A stretch of DNA of 7,862 nt from Bacteroidales bacterium UBA1195 (GTDB taxonomy: Bacteria; Bacteroidota; Bacteroidia; Bacteroidales; WCHB1-69), in the NCBI GenBank assembly GCA_002309855.1, contig DBYD01000006.1, positions 29,257 through 37,118 of the forward strand, read 5' to 3'. Below, piece by piece: positions 1-7,713 of this stretch (its first letter is position 1; every line of letters begins with the position of its first letter). The position numbers and the translations under genes are program-made. A model generated the notes under the pieces. The model was not told where the DNA came from. It worked only from the letters and a program-made list of their open reading frames with translations, and searched no databases.

Positions 1-2769
1 CAGACCCACCAGTTCTTCTTCTTTGAAAAGGAGCAGAAATATGGCGGAATGCGTGGCTTTGACATCGCAAAGACGCTGGCAGGAGACAACCACGAGGGGA
101 TTCTGCTGAACAACACCGTATGGGATCTGCTGGAGGGCAGACGGCTGGCACTGAAGAATGTTGAAAACGGCGAAATGGCCTACGTCGATGCTGACTACCT
201 TGTGGTGGCAACCGGCGCGGTGCCCTTCATGCCGACCTTTGAAAACGATGACCTTCCCGGAGTATATACCGCAGCTGTGTTCCAGAAGATGATGAATCAG
301 GAGCATACGCTCCTTGGCAAAAAGGTGCTGACCGTCGGGGCCGGAAACATCGGCTACCTCACCTCCTACCAGGGGATGCAGGCCGGTGCCGAAATAAAGG
401 CCATCATCGAAGGCATGGATCATGAGGGCGGTTTCCCTGTACAGGCCAACCGTGTGCGCAGGTTGGGCATTCCAATCCTCACCTCGCACATCCTGCTGAA
501 GGCCATACCTAACGCCGACCATACCGGCGTAACCGGCGCGGTAATAGCAGAATGCAAGAACTTCAAGGCCATCCCCGGCACGGAGAAAATCATTGACGAC
601 ATCGACATAATCAACATCTGCACCGGACTGATTCCTGACAACCAGCTGCTGCAGAAGGGCAAGGAGGTCTTCGGAGCCAACGTCTGCGGCATCGGCGACG
701 CCATCCGCATAGGCGAGGGCACCAGCGCGGTGCTGCGCGGCAAACAGGCCGCCTACGAGCTGGCCCGTCAGATGAACATCCGTTTTTCGGAGGACGAATA
801 TCTGGAAATTTCACGCCAATATATCGATTCACAGCAGCATCCTGTACGCATACTGGAACAGCCCAACATGCCGTCGGAACAGCGTAGCATGGAAAAACCG
901 TTTGTGATCACCGACTGCATCTACGGCTTCGCCTGCAACCCCTGCTCCTTCTCCTGCCCGCAGGGCGCAATCTCCAAAAGCGGCACCAACCTCACCCCCA
1001 CTGTAGATTACAGCAAGTGCATCGGCTGCATGCAGTGCGTCAACCACTGCCCAGGTCTGGCCATTTTCGGATACGATCTGAAGAAGAACACCCTCTTCCT
1101 CCCCGTCGAATATGACGTTGAAGAGGGCAAGGAGGTCTTTCTGGTTGACAACAACGGCAAGAAGGTTGGCGAAGGCGTGATTGAAAAGGTCATGCGCAAG
1201 ACGAACAAGACGCATGTCGTCCGCGTCCGCGCTGTAGAGACGCAAAATTTTGCGTCTCTGAAATTAACCGACGCCAGAGGCTTCATCCTGAAGGACCGTT
1301 ATCCGAAACCGTTGGAATTCAAACAGGTCAAAGATATTGAGGCGGAGACCTATGTGTGCCATTGCGAGGATGTCACGCTGAAACAGCTGATAGATGTGAT
1401 CGGCGACCGCAAGTTCATCTCCGTCGATGAGCTGAAACATATCACCCGTATGGGCATGGGTCCATGCCGCGGCAAGCGCTGCATCCCGCGCGCCAAGCAG
1501 ATTCTGAGGGCGCACGGCATCGAGGTTTATGGCGACGCCACCCCGCGTGCACCGCTCTCCAACCAGATAACCTTGGGCGATGTCTATAACGCGAACGCCA
1601 AGGAGGTGTTTGTATTCCCCTCAGGCAAGGTGCGTAAGGAGGAGGTGCAGGTGCTTGTGGCCGGCGGCGGCATGGCGGGCAGCGCACTGTTCCGCTATTT
1701 TGCCGAGGCGGGCATGAAACCGGTGCTGGTCAACAGCGTGCGCGGATCGTCATGGCGCTGCATCGGAGGAGGCCGCCCCGCATTCTCCAACCCAGACATC
1801 TCCGATATTGCAAACCACAACCAGGAGATATTCAGGGAAATTCAGAAAGTGCACAACATCCACTACAAACCCACGCGCTATGTGAACCTTGTGCATGACC
1901 AAGCCACCTACGACGCGTTGGACGCCTCTCGCGCATGGTCGGACGCCTATATGATTGACCGGAAGGATTTCGGCAAGGAGATTTCACCGCTGTGGAACAA
2001 CAGCAACAGCGTCTATAGCCACGCTTTGATTTCCAATGACTGCTGGCAGGCAACCCCGGGCATGACCATCGACTACGTGCGCGGCATCGCCGTGGAGAAC
2101 GGCGGCACCCTTATGGAGGACTGCACGCTGGAGCATGTCTCCCGCAAAGGCGACAAGACCGTTGCATTGGTGCGCACACATCAGGGCGAATGGGTTGAAT
2201 ACACCTGCGGCCATTTTGTGAACTCACTGGGACCGGGCGCACAGCAGTTCGCCAAGATGCTGGGGCTGGAGACCAACCTCTACCCTGTCAAGCATCAGGC
2301 CTTCATCACACGGAGGCTGCCCAATATGGGCAAGGCGGGCGACTCGCTCGACATGATCATCGACCGGAGGCACTATAAGGGATTCACCGCCGTCTACGGG
2401 CAGCAGTTCCTGCACACCGGACAGATTATCGGCTGCGCCTCCCCCGACACCGATGCATACGAGGCACGTCAGAACCTGAAATACAACAGCAAGGAGTTCC
2501 TCGAAATCGTGTCGGAGGTCTTCGCCGACTGGATTCCTAATCTGGCAAGTGTAGGCTTCCACGCCGTATGGTCCGGATACTACACGGAGCCGCGCTACAT
2601 TGTGGATCCGGAGGCCGGGCTGCTTGTCGGCCTGCGCGGCCACGGCTTCATGCTGGGCCAGTATCTGGCGAAAATCTACGTGGACAAGTTCCTCGGCCGC
2701 GATGTGCCTTCCTACATGGAGGATCTGAAAATCACCGGCAAGGGACTGAGCGAAAACGCTTTCAAATAA
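1..2769 (+). CDS. Fused multi-domain FAD/iron-sulphur amino-acid dehydrogenase (5'-partial)
   Basis: The frame is open from base 1 (QTHQFFFFEKEQKYGG precedes the first Met at 49), so the true start lies upstream; 922 residues are encoded here. Domains in window numbering: remainder of a Pyr_redox_2-type FAD/NAD module with an ATG motif (70-72), a nucleotide-binding GAGNIG (113-118) and a late GIGDA FAD-contact motif (230-234); two ferredoxin motifs with Cys 306/312/315/319 and 340/343/346/350, fitting two [4Fe-4S] clusters; a BFD-like [2Fe-2S] domain with CxC at 453/455 and CxxxxC at 489/494; and a DAO-type FAD domain opening with GGGMAG (555-560) and closing with a GHGFMLG motif typical of the family. 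Alpha and beta subunits of proline/D-hydroxyproline dehydrogenases, sarcosine and opine oxidases and HcnB/HcnC carry these modules on separate chains. Likely role: cytoplasmic oxidation of an amine or imino acid at the DAO flavin, with electrons passed through the clusters. Substrate unknown. The first FAD-binding GxGxxG, and perhaps an N-terminal Fer2 domain, must lie before the window. A 24-bp palindrome sits in frame at residues 412-420. Confidence 0.88.
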   Translation, partial: QTHQFFFFEKEQKYGGMRGFDIAKTLAGDNHEGILLNNTVWDLLEGRRLALKNVENGEMAYVDADYLVVATGAVPFMPTFENDDLPGVYTAAVFQKMMNQEHTLLGKKVLTVGAGNIGYLTSYQGMQAGAEIKAIIEGMDHEGGFPVQANRVRRLGIPILTSHILLKAIPNADHTGVTGAVIAECKNFKAIPGTEKIIDDIDIINICTGLIPDNQLLQKGKEVFGANVCGIGDAIRIGEGTSAVLRGKQAAYELARQMNIRFSEDEYLEISRQYIDSQQHPVRILEQPNMPSEQRSMEKPFVITDCIYGFACNPCSFSCPQGAISKSGTNLTPTVDYSKCIGCMQCVNHCPGLAIFGYDLKKNTLFLPVEYDVEEGKEVFLVDNNGKKVGEGVIEKVMRKTNKTHVVRVRAVETQNFASLKLTDARGFILKDRYPKPLEFKQVKDIEAETYVCHCEDVTLKQLIDVIGDRKFISVDELKHITRMGMGPCRGKRCIPRAKQILRAHGIEVYGDATPRAPLSNQITLGDVYNANAKEVFVFPSGKVRKEEVQVLVAGGGMAGSALFRYFAEAGMKPVLVNSVRGSSWRCIGGGRPAFSNPDISDIANHNQEIFREIQKVHNIHYKPTRYVNLVHDQATYDALDASRAWSDAYMIDRKDFGKEISPLWNNSNSVYSHALISNDCWQATPGMTIDYVRGIAVENGGTLMEDCTLEHVSRKGDKTVALVRTHQGEWVEYTCGHFVNSLGPGAQQFAKMLGLETNLYPVKHQAFITRRLPNMGKAGDSLDMIIDRRHYKGFTAVYGQQFLHTGQIIGCASPDTDAYEARQNLKYNSKEFLEIVSEVFADWIPNLASVGFHAVWSGYYTEPRYIVDPEAGLLVGLRGHGFMLGQYLAKIYVDKFLGRDVPSYMEDLKITGKGLSENAFK
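1236..1259. repeat. Perfect 24-bp palindrome inside the flavoprotein gene
   Basis: The half-site AGAGACGCAAAA (1236-1247) is followed directly by its exact reverse complement (1248-1259), with no spacer and no mismatch. The symmetry ends at both flanks (T before, G after). It is read in frame as part of VETQNFASL, between the ferredoxin cysteines and the BFD domain, in what related ferredoxin-linked proteins suggest is a loop between beta strands. I recall this motif as a dispersed repeat in Bacteroidales genomes, but that is memory, not a search. No second copy was noticed in the window. Confidence 0.85.
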
Positions 2770-2776
2770 AACGCGT

Positions 2777-2784
2777 TACCTTCG
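2777..2784 (+). promoter_or_regulatory. Possible weak Bacteroidota -7 box before the porin-like gene
   Basis: TACCTTCG matches the Bacteroidota -7 consensus TAnnTTTG at all but one fixed position and lies 17 bases before the ATG at 2802. No TTTG or TTG is visible at the -33 distance, which falls in the end of the upstream coding sequence. With only 32 bases between the genes, readthrough from the upstream gene is the simpler explanation; a chance match is quite possible. Confidence 0.22.
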
Positions 2785-2801
2785 CAAAAAGCGACGGAAA
2801 C

Positions 2802-3860
2802 ATGAAGAGACTTGTAACGACAATACTCCTGCTCTCACTCGTATGGGCAGGTGAGACCTTGCGGGCGCAGCAGACAACGGACGAAAAAAAGCCGTGGTGC
2901 AGTTATGCGGCCCTTGAGACAAGGGTGGATTTTGACATGCAGCTGCTGGACAGAAATTATGACCGGTTCAGCAGCGCATTTCAGGGCAAATACCTGAACT
3001 TCCAGATGGACGGCTGGCTCGCCCCGAAGGCGAGCTACCACTGGCGCCAGCGCATCAACGCGGGGAACATGGGCTTTTCCACCACCTTTTTCGAGGGCAC
3101 TGACTGGATGTACCTGCAATGGGGCTTCGCACCGCGTTTTTCCCTCACCGCAGGTAAGGAGGTGGTGGCCATCGGTGGCTGGGAGTACGACCTTGCGCCA
3201 ATAAGTATGTACTTCTGGTCCGAGTTCTGGAACAATGTGAACTGCTACGAGATGGGGCTTTCGCTCCACTATCGCACGGAACACTCACACCTCCAGGCAC
3301 AGGTCACCAATTCGCCATACATCAAAACAAAAATGGCGAACCTCTACGCCTACAACCTTATCTGGTACGGCGACTTCAACTGGTTCAAACCGATATGGTC
3401 AACCAACCTGGTGGAATTCGAGCATGGGAAGTTTATCAATTACATCGCGTTGGGGAACAAGTTCGATTTCGGGAAGAGCTACCTCTACATCGATGTGATG
3501 AACCGTGCCTGCGACCGTCAGGACCGCTTCTTCTTCCAGGACTACACGCTCATTGTGGAGGCGAAACGGCAGGTGACCGACAGGCTGAACCTCTTTGCAA
3601 AGGGCGGTATTGACCGGCACGAACGTAATGAAACTGAAGGGTTTTATTTTGATGAGATCCCACCCGACATCTACGACTGGGATCTTTACGTTCCGGCCGA
3701 CACCTATTACCAGTATGTCGGCATGGGAGGGGAATATTATCCGCTAATTGGAAAGAACACCATCAGGCTGCACGCATTTGCGCTTATGAAAAGCCGCAAC
3801 AACGGACCGCTCACCTTCCAAGCCAACCTCGGCCTCACCTGGAAACTTGGCATAAAATAA
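2802..3860 (+). CDS. Secreted outer-membrane beta-barrel (porin-like) protein
   Basis: The encoded protein has 352 residues. The ATG at 2802 is chosen because it is followed at once by a signal peptide (MKRLVTTILLLSLVWAG, likely cleaved after LRA at residue 22, before QQ). The frame stays open upstream to 2568, but that part overlaps the coding end of the flavoprotein gene and encodes nothing membrane-like. The mature part is rich in Tyr, Trp and Phe, with alternating hydrophobic/polar stretches and short charged turns (for example LTAGKEVVAIGGWEYDL and YYQYVGMGGEYYPLIG), as in transmembrane beta strands. It ends in an amphipathic strand (FQANLGLTWKLGIK). This fits the Bacteroidota porin / phosphate-selective porin O/P-like group, though I cannot assign the family firmly or name a solute. 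No Cys follows the signal peptide, so it is not a lipoprotein. It starts 32 bases after the flavoprotein stop and probably shares its transcript. The sequence before the ATG has no clear Shine-Dalgarno motif. Confidence 0.78.
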   Translation: MKRLVTTILLLSLVWAGETLRAQQTTDEKKPWCSYAALETRVDFDMQLLDRNYDRFSSAFQGKYLNFQMDGWLAPKASYHWRQRINAGNMGFSTTFFEGTDWMYLQWGFAPRFSLTAGKEVVAIGGWEYDLAPISMYFWSEFWNNVNCYEMGLSLHYRTEHSHLQAQVTNSPYIKTKMANLYAYNLIWYGDFNWFKPIWSTNLVEFEHGKFINYIALGNKFDFGKSYLYIDVMNRACDRQDRFFFQDYTLIVEAKRQVTDRLNLFAKGGIDRHERNETEGFYFDEIPPDIYDWDLYVPADTYYQYVGMGGEYYPLIGKNTIRLHAFALMKSRNNGPLTFQANLGLTWKLGIK

Positions 3861-3890
3861 AAAAAGGCTGCCGACGGCAGCCTTTTTTTT
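3859..3890. terminator. Bidirectional intrinsic terminator between convergent genes
   Basis: A hairpin with core GGCTGCC (3866-3872), loop GAC and GGCAGCC (3876-3882) is flanked by seven A on the left and eight T on the right, so the stem can extend to 14 bp. Read on either strand it gives a GC-rich stem followed by a U tract. It overlaps the stop codon of the porin-like gene (3858-3860) and lies 10 bases beyond the stop of the opposing TPR gene, so it should end both transcripts. Confidence 0.9.
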
Positions 3891-3899
3891 ATTGCGGTA

Positions 3900-5108
3900 C
3901 TATTTCGCTTTTTGGCTCTCCAATTCCTTCAATTTGGCCTCCACCGCCTTCAACTTTTCTTTGAAGTCCGGCTCACCCTCATTAACCTCTATTCTGGTAT
4001 AAACCTGCTTTAACATCACTAACGTATTGTGGTCCATACCGTTAATGCTTTCCGCCTTTTCCAAGTATGGAAGCGCATCGCGCAGCAGCTGCTGGTACAC
4101 AGCCGCAGTTTTTGCATACTCATTATCATCCGCAATGTCGTTCATTGATTTGGAAATGTCGCTGGAACGGTTATAGTAGCAATTGCCCAAGTTGTAATAG
4201 ACATAATAGTTGTCCGGCTGTAGCGTCTGAGCCTTCTTCAACAACTCTTCAGCCTTCTCATAATTTTTCACACCAATCAGTTCCTTGCCCATGTTAATCA
4301 TCAGCACAGGATTGTCCGGATTCTGTTCCAATGCCCTGTTCATAACCTGCATGGACTTTTCGTTGTCTCCTGCCCAAGCATAGATGATGGCCTCCTGCGT
4401 GGCATATTCCACATTTACCTTGGCATTCGAAGAGGTGTCTTTCAGCACGCTGTGCTGCCTGATGACCTTAATGGCGCGGTTTGTGTCCCCCTCCTCCTTG
4501 TACATCATGGCCAAGCGGATGTATGGTTCATTCCTTTTCACCTTCGCTTTGGTCATGTTGTAGTACTGCTGCTTGGCCACGTCCTTATGACCGCTCAATT
4601 CAGCCGCCAAGGCATAAATGTAATAGGCATTTTCATCCTTAGGATTGCTCTTGTAAGCTTTTTCGCCACGATCGTAGGCCCAATCATATTTCTCCTCCTT
4701 GAGAGCCGTGTAGGCCTGATTAAAGAAGAAATCGGAGCAGAAAGCCAAACCGGTCACCGGGTCGGCAATCCGCATGCTCACCCTGATATCAGGATTCAGC
4801 TGGCTGGCCTTTCTATAAGCTTCGTAAGCCGTATCAATTGCATTTTCGCACAGATTGGCATATTTTGGATTGGGTTTTTCACTGGCCTGCTCATTGGCAA
4901 TCATCAGGTAAATGTTGCCCCTGAACATCCACGTTTTGGCATCATCCTTGGTGTCGGGATGCACGCTGGCCGCATCAATATACCGTTTGGCTTTGTCCCA
5001 ATACTGGTTACCATAATGGGTATAGGCGGAATTAACGGCGGATTTCTGGGCAAAAGCTACAGTGCCCGTCCACGCGACCATCAGTAAGATTGCAAGCATT
5101 CGTTTCAT
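3900..5108 (-). CDS. Secreted/periplasmic tetratricopeptide-repeat protein
   Basis: A 402-residue protein with an N-terminal signal peptide (MKRMLAILLMVAWTG, cleavage likely after AFA at residue 20). The residue after cleavage is Gln, not Cys, so it is probably soluble in the periplasm rather than a lipoprotein. Most of the chain is helical TPR-like repeats. The clearest are MINMGKELIGVKNYEKAEE followed by LLKKAQTLQPDN, then YYVYYNLGNCYYN, with weaker ones around AYYIYALAAELSGHKDVAK and AIIYAWAGDNEKSMQVMNRA. The C-terminus is a charged Lys/Glu-rich helix (KLKAVEAKLKELES). TPR arrays are protein-interaction scaffolds; no enzymatic motif is visible and the partner is unknown. It begins 23 bases after the gyrA stop on the same strand with no promoter or terminator between, so it is probably cotranscribed. 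A TPR gene directly behind gyrA is, to my knowledge, common in Bacteroidales. The leader before the ATG is A-rich (AAAAAAAGTTGAAAC) without a Shine-Dalgarno core, as is usual in this phylum. Confidence 0.88.
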   Translation of the reverse strand: MKRMLAILLMVAWTGTVAFAQKSAVNSAYTHYGNQYWDKAKRYIDAASVHPDTKDDAKTWMFRGNIYLMIANEQASEKPNPKYANLCENAIDTAYEAYRKASQLNPDIRVSMRIADPVTGLAFCSDFFFNQAYTALKEEKYDWAYDRGEKAYKSNPKDENAYYIYALAAELSGHKDVAKQQYYNMTKAKVKRNEPYIRLAMMYKEEGDTNRAIKVIRQHSVLKDTSSNAKVNVEYATQEAIIYAWAGDNEKSMQVMNRALEQNPDNPVLMINMGKELIGVKNYEKAEELLKKAQTLQPDNYYVYYNLGNCYYNRSSDISKSMNDIADDNEYAKTAAVYQQLLRDALPYLEKAESINGMDHNTLVMLKQVYTRIEVNEGEPDFKEKLKAVEAKLKELESQKAK

Positions 5109-5131
5109 GTTTCAACTTTTTTTAATGGTTA

Positions 5132-7708
5132 TTACTCCTGTTTGTTCGTTTCGTTTTCTGTTTCTGTTCCGTTTTCCGTTGGAGTGGCGGTTTCTTCCGC
5201 TTCCTCCTCATTTTCTGTCGGCACCTGAGTGACCGATGCGATTTCGTCAGTAGGTTTCAGGTTAATCAGCCTCACCCCTTGCGTGGCTCTTCCCATCACC
5301 CGGAGTTCCGAGACCTTCATCCGGATAATCACACCGTTCCGGTTAATGATCATAAGGTCCTCCTCATCATTGACATTCTTAATGGCAATCAGATGTCCGG
5401 TCTTGTCTGTAATGCTGATGGTTTTCACCCCTTTTCCGCCCCGGTTGGTCTCGCGGTATTCCGCTAAGGAGGAGCGTTTGCCGTAACCTTTCTCCGACAC
5501 CACCAGAATGTCATCATTGTCATTATTTACACAAATCATGCCAACCACACGGTCATCGGGCGAGGCAAGGGTCACACCCTTCACACCGGAGGCGTTCCGA
5601 CCCATAGGACGAACCTTTTCCTCCTTGAAACGAACCGCCTTTCCTGAATGCAAAGCCATCATGATGACAGCATTGCCATCTGTCAGCCGCGCATCCAGCA
5701 ATGTATCCCCATCCCGGACAATTATGGCGTTGATGCCCCGCTGCCGCGGCCTGGAATAAGCCTCCAACGTGGTCTTCTTTATGATTCCCTTTTCCGTGCA
5801 GAGCACAACATAATGGTTGTCGATATATTCCGGATCGGTCAGCGAAGTGACATTGATGACCGCCTTAATCTTGTCATCAGGCTCAATGTTCAGCAGATTC
5901 TGCACCGCCCTCCCCTTTGAAGTCTTGGCATCCTCCGGTATCTCGAACACACGCAGCCAATAGCAGCGGCCCTTTTCCGTGAAGAAGAGCAGATGGTTGT
6001 GGTTGGTTGCCATGAACATCTTCTCAATGAAGTCGGCATCGCGGGCGCCGGATCCGCGCGAACCCTTGCCGCCACGGTTCTGAACCTTGTATTCCGCAAG
6101 ACTGGTGCGCTTGATATATCCCATATGCGAAATGGTTATGACCATCGCATCATCGGCAATCATGTCCTCAATCCGGAAATTGGCCGAACCCGAATATTCG
6201 ATCTGACTTAACCTTTCGTCACCATATTTTGCCTTGATTTCCAGCATTTCGCTTTTGATGATATCCATCTGCATGGATTCATTGGCCAGCACATCGGTCA
6301 AATATTGGATTTTCTTCTGCAACTCGTCAAATTCTGCCTGAAGTTTTTCACGCTCCAAGCCTGTCAGCTGGCGCAAACGCATCTCCACAATGGCTGATGC
6401 CTGTATTTCGGAGAACTGCCACCGTTCCATCAGCCCGTTCCTGGCCTCGTCCACAGTTTTTGAGGCACGTATCAGAGCAATTATCTCATCAATTATGTCA
6501 AGAGCCTTGAGCAGACCCTCCAGAATGTGGGCGCGCTCCTTTGCCTTGCGCAACTCATAAATGCAGCGACGTACCACCACATCGTGACGGTGCTTGACAA
6601 AATAGTGGATCAGCTCTTTCAGGTTGAGTGTCTGCGGACGGCCATCCACCAGAGCCACATTGTTGACACCAAAGGATGATTGCAGAGGCGTGTACTGGTA
6701 CAGCTTGTTCATCACAACCTTGGGCATGGCATCCTTACGCAGTTCCAGCACCACCCGCACCTTTTTCTTGGACTCGTCCCGGATTTCGGCAATGCCGTCA
6801 ATGCGACCCTCCTTCACCATGTCGGCGATATGGCTGACCATCTCAGACTTGTTCACCTGATACGGAATGGAGGTGATAATCAGCCGATCCTTTCCATGGG
6901 CATGTTCGGCCGTTTCCAACTCCACCGTTCCACGCATGATTACCCGTCCACGGCCAGTACGGTAGGCCTGCTGTACGCCGTCATAACCGTACACTGTGCA
7001 CCCCGTCGGGAAATCGGGAGCCTTCACATGCTGCATCAGTTCATCCACGGTTATTTCCGGATTGTCAATATAGGCAACCACACCGTCCACCACCTCCGTA
7101 AGGTTGTGAGGCGGCATATTTGTGGCCATACCGACAGCGATGCCGGACGAACCGTTCACCAACAGATTGGGAATTTTTGCCGGCAAAACCACCGGTTCGG
7201 TCAGCTCCTCATCAAAGTTTGGCTGGAAATCCACGGTTTCCTTTTCAATGTCCACCATCATCTCCTCCGCCAGCTTCTTCATCCTGGCTTCAGTATACCG
7301 CATTGCAGCAGGGCGGTCCCCATCAATGGAACCAAAATTGCCCTGGCCGTCCACCAACGGATAACGCATACTCCAATCCTGTGCCATGCGTGCCATTGCA
7401 TCATAGACAGCTGTATCCCCGTGAGGATGATACTTTCCAAGCACCTCACCCACAATTCTCGCCGACTTTTTGGTCGGATGGTTGGACAGGTTGCCCGTGT
7501 CCCACATGGCATACATGATGCGCCGGTGCACCGGCTTGAAACCGTCCCGCACATCCGGCAACGCCCGCGCGACTATCACCGACATGGCATAGTCAATATA
7601 GGCGTTCTTCATCTGTTTGTTGATATCGACTGGGACTATCTGCCCAAACTGCATCCCCTCTTCCGGATTATTCTGCCCAGGAAAACCCTCCTTGGTGTTC
7701 TCTTCCAT
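5132..7708 (-). CDS. gyrA: DNA gyrase subunit A
   Basis: An 858-residue GyrA, complete. With GyrB it forms the A2B2 gyrase that introduces negative supercoils using ATP; this subunit cuts and rejoins DNA. The winged-helix/tower part is well conserved: ALPDVRDGFKPVHRR (49-63), quinolone-determining region HPHGDTAVYD (94-103) and catalytic Tyr138 in RYTEARM, equivalent to E. coli Tyr122. E. coli Ser83 and Asp87 correspond to Thr99 and Asp103. The C-terminal domain (about 520-825) shows six beta-pinwheel blades. The GyrA box is QNRGGKG (543-549), against QRRGGKG in E. coli, and separates it from ParC. A second box-like TNRGGKG lies in blade five (754-760). The last 28 residues are a Glu/Thr/Asn-rich acidic tail. 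The Met at 7708 is chosen because an AGAGGA sequence lies 5 bases upstream and the N-terminal extension to the conserved core is about 30 residues; no better start is seen inside. First gene of its transcription unit, followed by the TPR gene. Confidence 0.98.
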   Translation of the reverse strand: MEENTKEGFPGQNNPEEGMQFGQIVPVDINKQMKNAYIDYAMSVIVARALPDVRDGFKPVHRRIMYAMWDTGNLSNHPTKKSARIVGEVLGKYHPHGDTAVYDAMARMAQDWSMRYPLVDGQGNFGSIDGDRPAAMRYTEARMKKLAEEMMVDIEKETVDFQPNFDEELTEPVVLPAKIPNLLVNGSSGIAVGMATNMPPHNLTEVVDGVVAYIDNPEITVDELMQHVKAPDFPTGCTVYGYDGVQQAYRTGRGRVIMRGTVELETAEHAHGKDRLIITSIPYQVNKSEMVSHIADMVKEGRIDGIAEIRDESKKKVRVVLELRKDAMPKVVMNKLYQYTPLQSSFGVNNVALVDGRPQTLNLKELIHYFVKHRHDVVVRRCIYELRKAKERAHILEGLLKALDIIDEIIALIRASKTVDEARNGLMERWQFSEIQASAIVEMRLRQLTGLEREKLQAEFDELQKKIQYLTDVLANESMQMDIIKSEMLEIKAKYGDERLSQIEYSGSANFRIEDMIADDAMVITISHMGYIKRTSLAEYKVQNRGGKGSRGSGARDADFIEKMFMATNHNHLLFFTEKGRCYWLRVFEIPEDAKTSKGRAVQNLLNIEPDDKIKAVINVTSLTDPEYIDNHYVVLCTEKGIIKKTTLEAYSRPRQRGINAIIVRDGDTLLDARLTDGNAVIMMALHSGKAVRFKEEKVRPMGRNASGVKGVTLASPDDRVVGMICVNNDNDDILVVSEKGYGKRSSLAEYRETNRGGKGVKTISITDKTGHLIAIKNVNDEEDLMIINRNGVIIRMKVSELRVMGRATQGVRLINLKPTDEIASVTQVPTENEEEAEETATPTENGTETENETNKQE

Positions 7709-7713
7709 AGAAA

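Noticed and set aside
49..51. ATG at 49 as the start of the flavoprotein
   Set aside because: The frame is open and homologous-looking from base 1 (QTHQFFFFEKEQ), and the first FAD-binding motif expected in this module is missing, so the gene begins before the window.
1236..1259. Palindrome as an intrinsic terminator or regulator operator
   Set aside because: It lies in the middle of a translated gene, its centre is A/T without a proper loop, and no T tract follows it. A repeat-derived insertion explains it better.
2224..2643. 139-codon open frame on the - strand
   Set aside because: A shadow of the flavoprotein DAO domain. The same applies to the other - strand frames within 420-2214 and 2835-3284.
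2568..2801. 78-codon N-terminal extension of the porin-like frame
   Set aside because: It overlaps the conserved DAO C-terminus of the flavoprotein in another frame and precedes a clear signal peptide at 2802, so it is not translated as part of the protein.
4452..5087. 211-codon open frame on the + strand with hydrophobic stretches
   Set aside because: Antisense to the TPR gene. The apparent membrane segments come from reading codons for charged and helical residues backwards. There is no ribosome-binding site or recognisable family.
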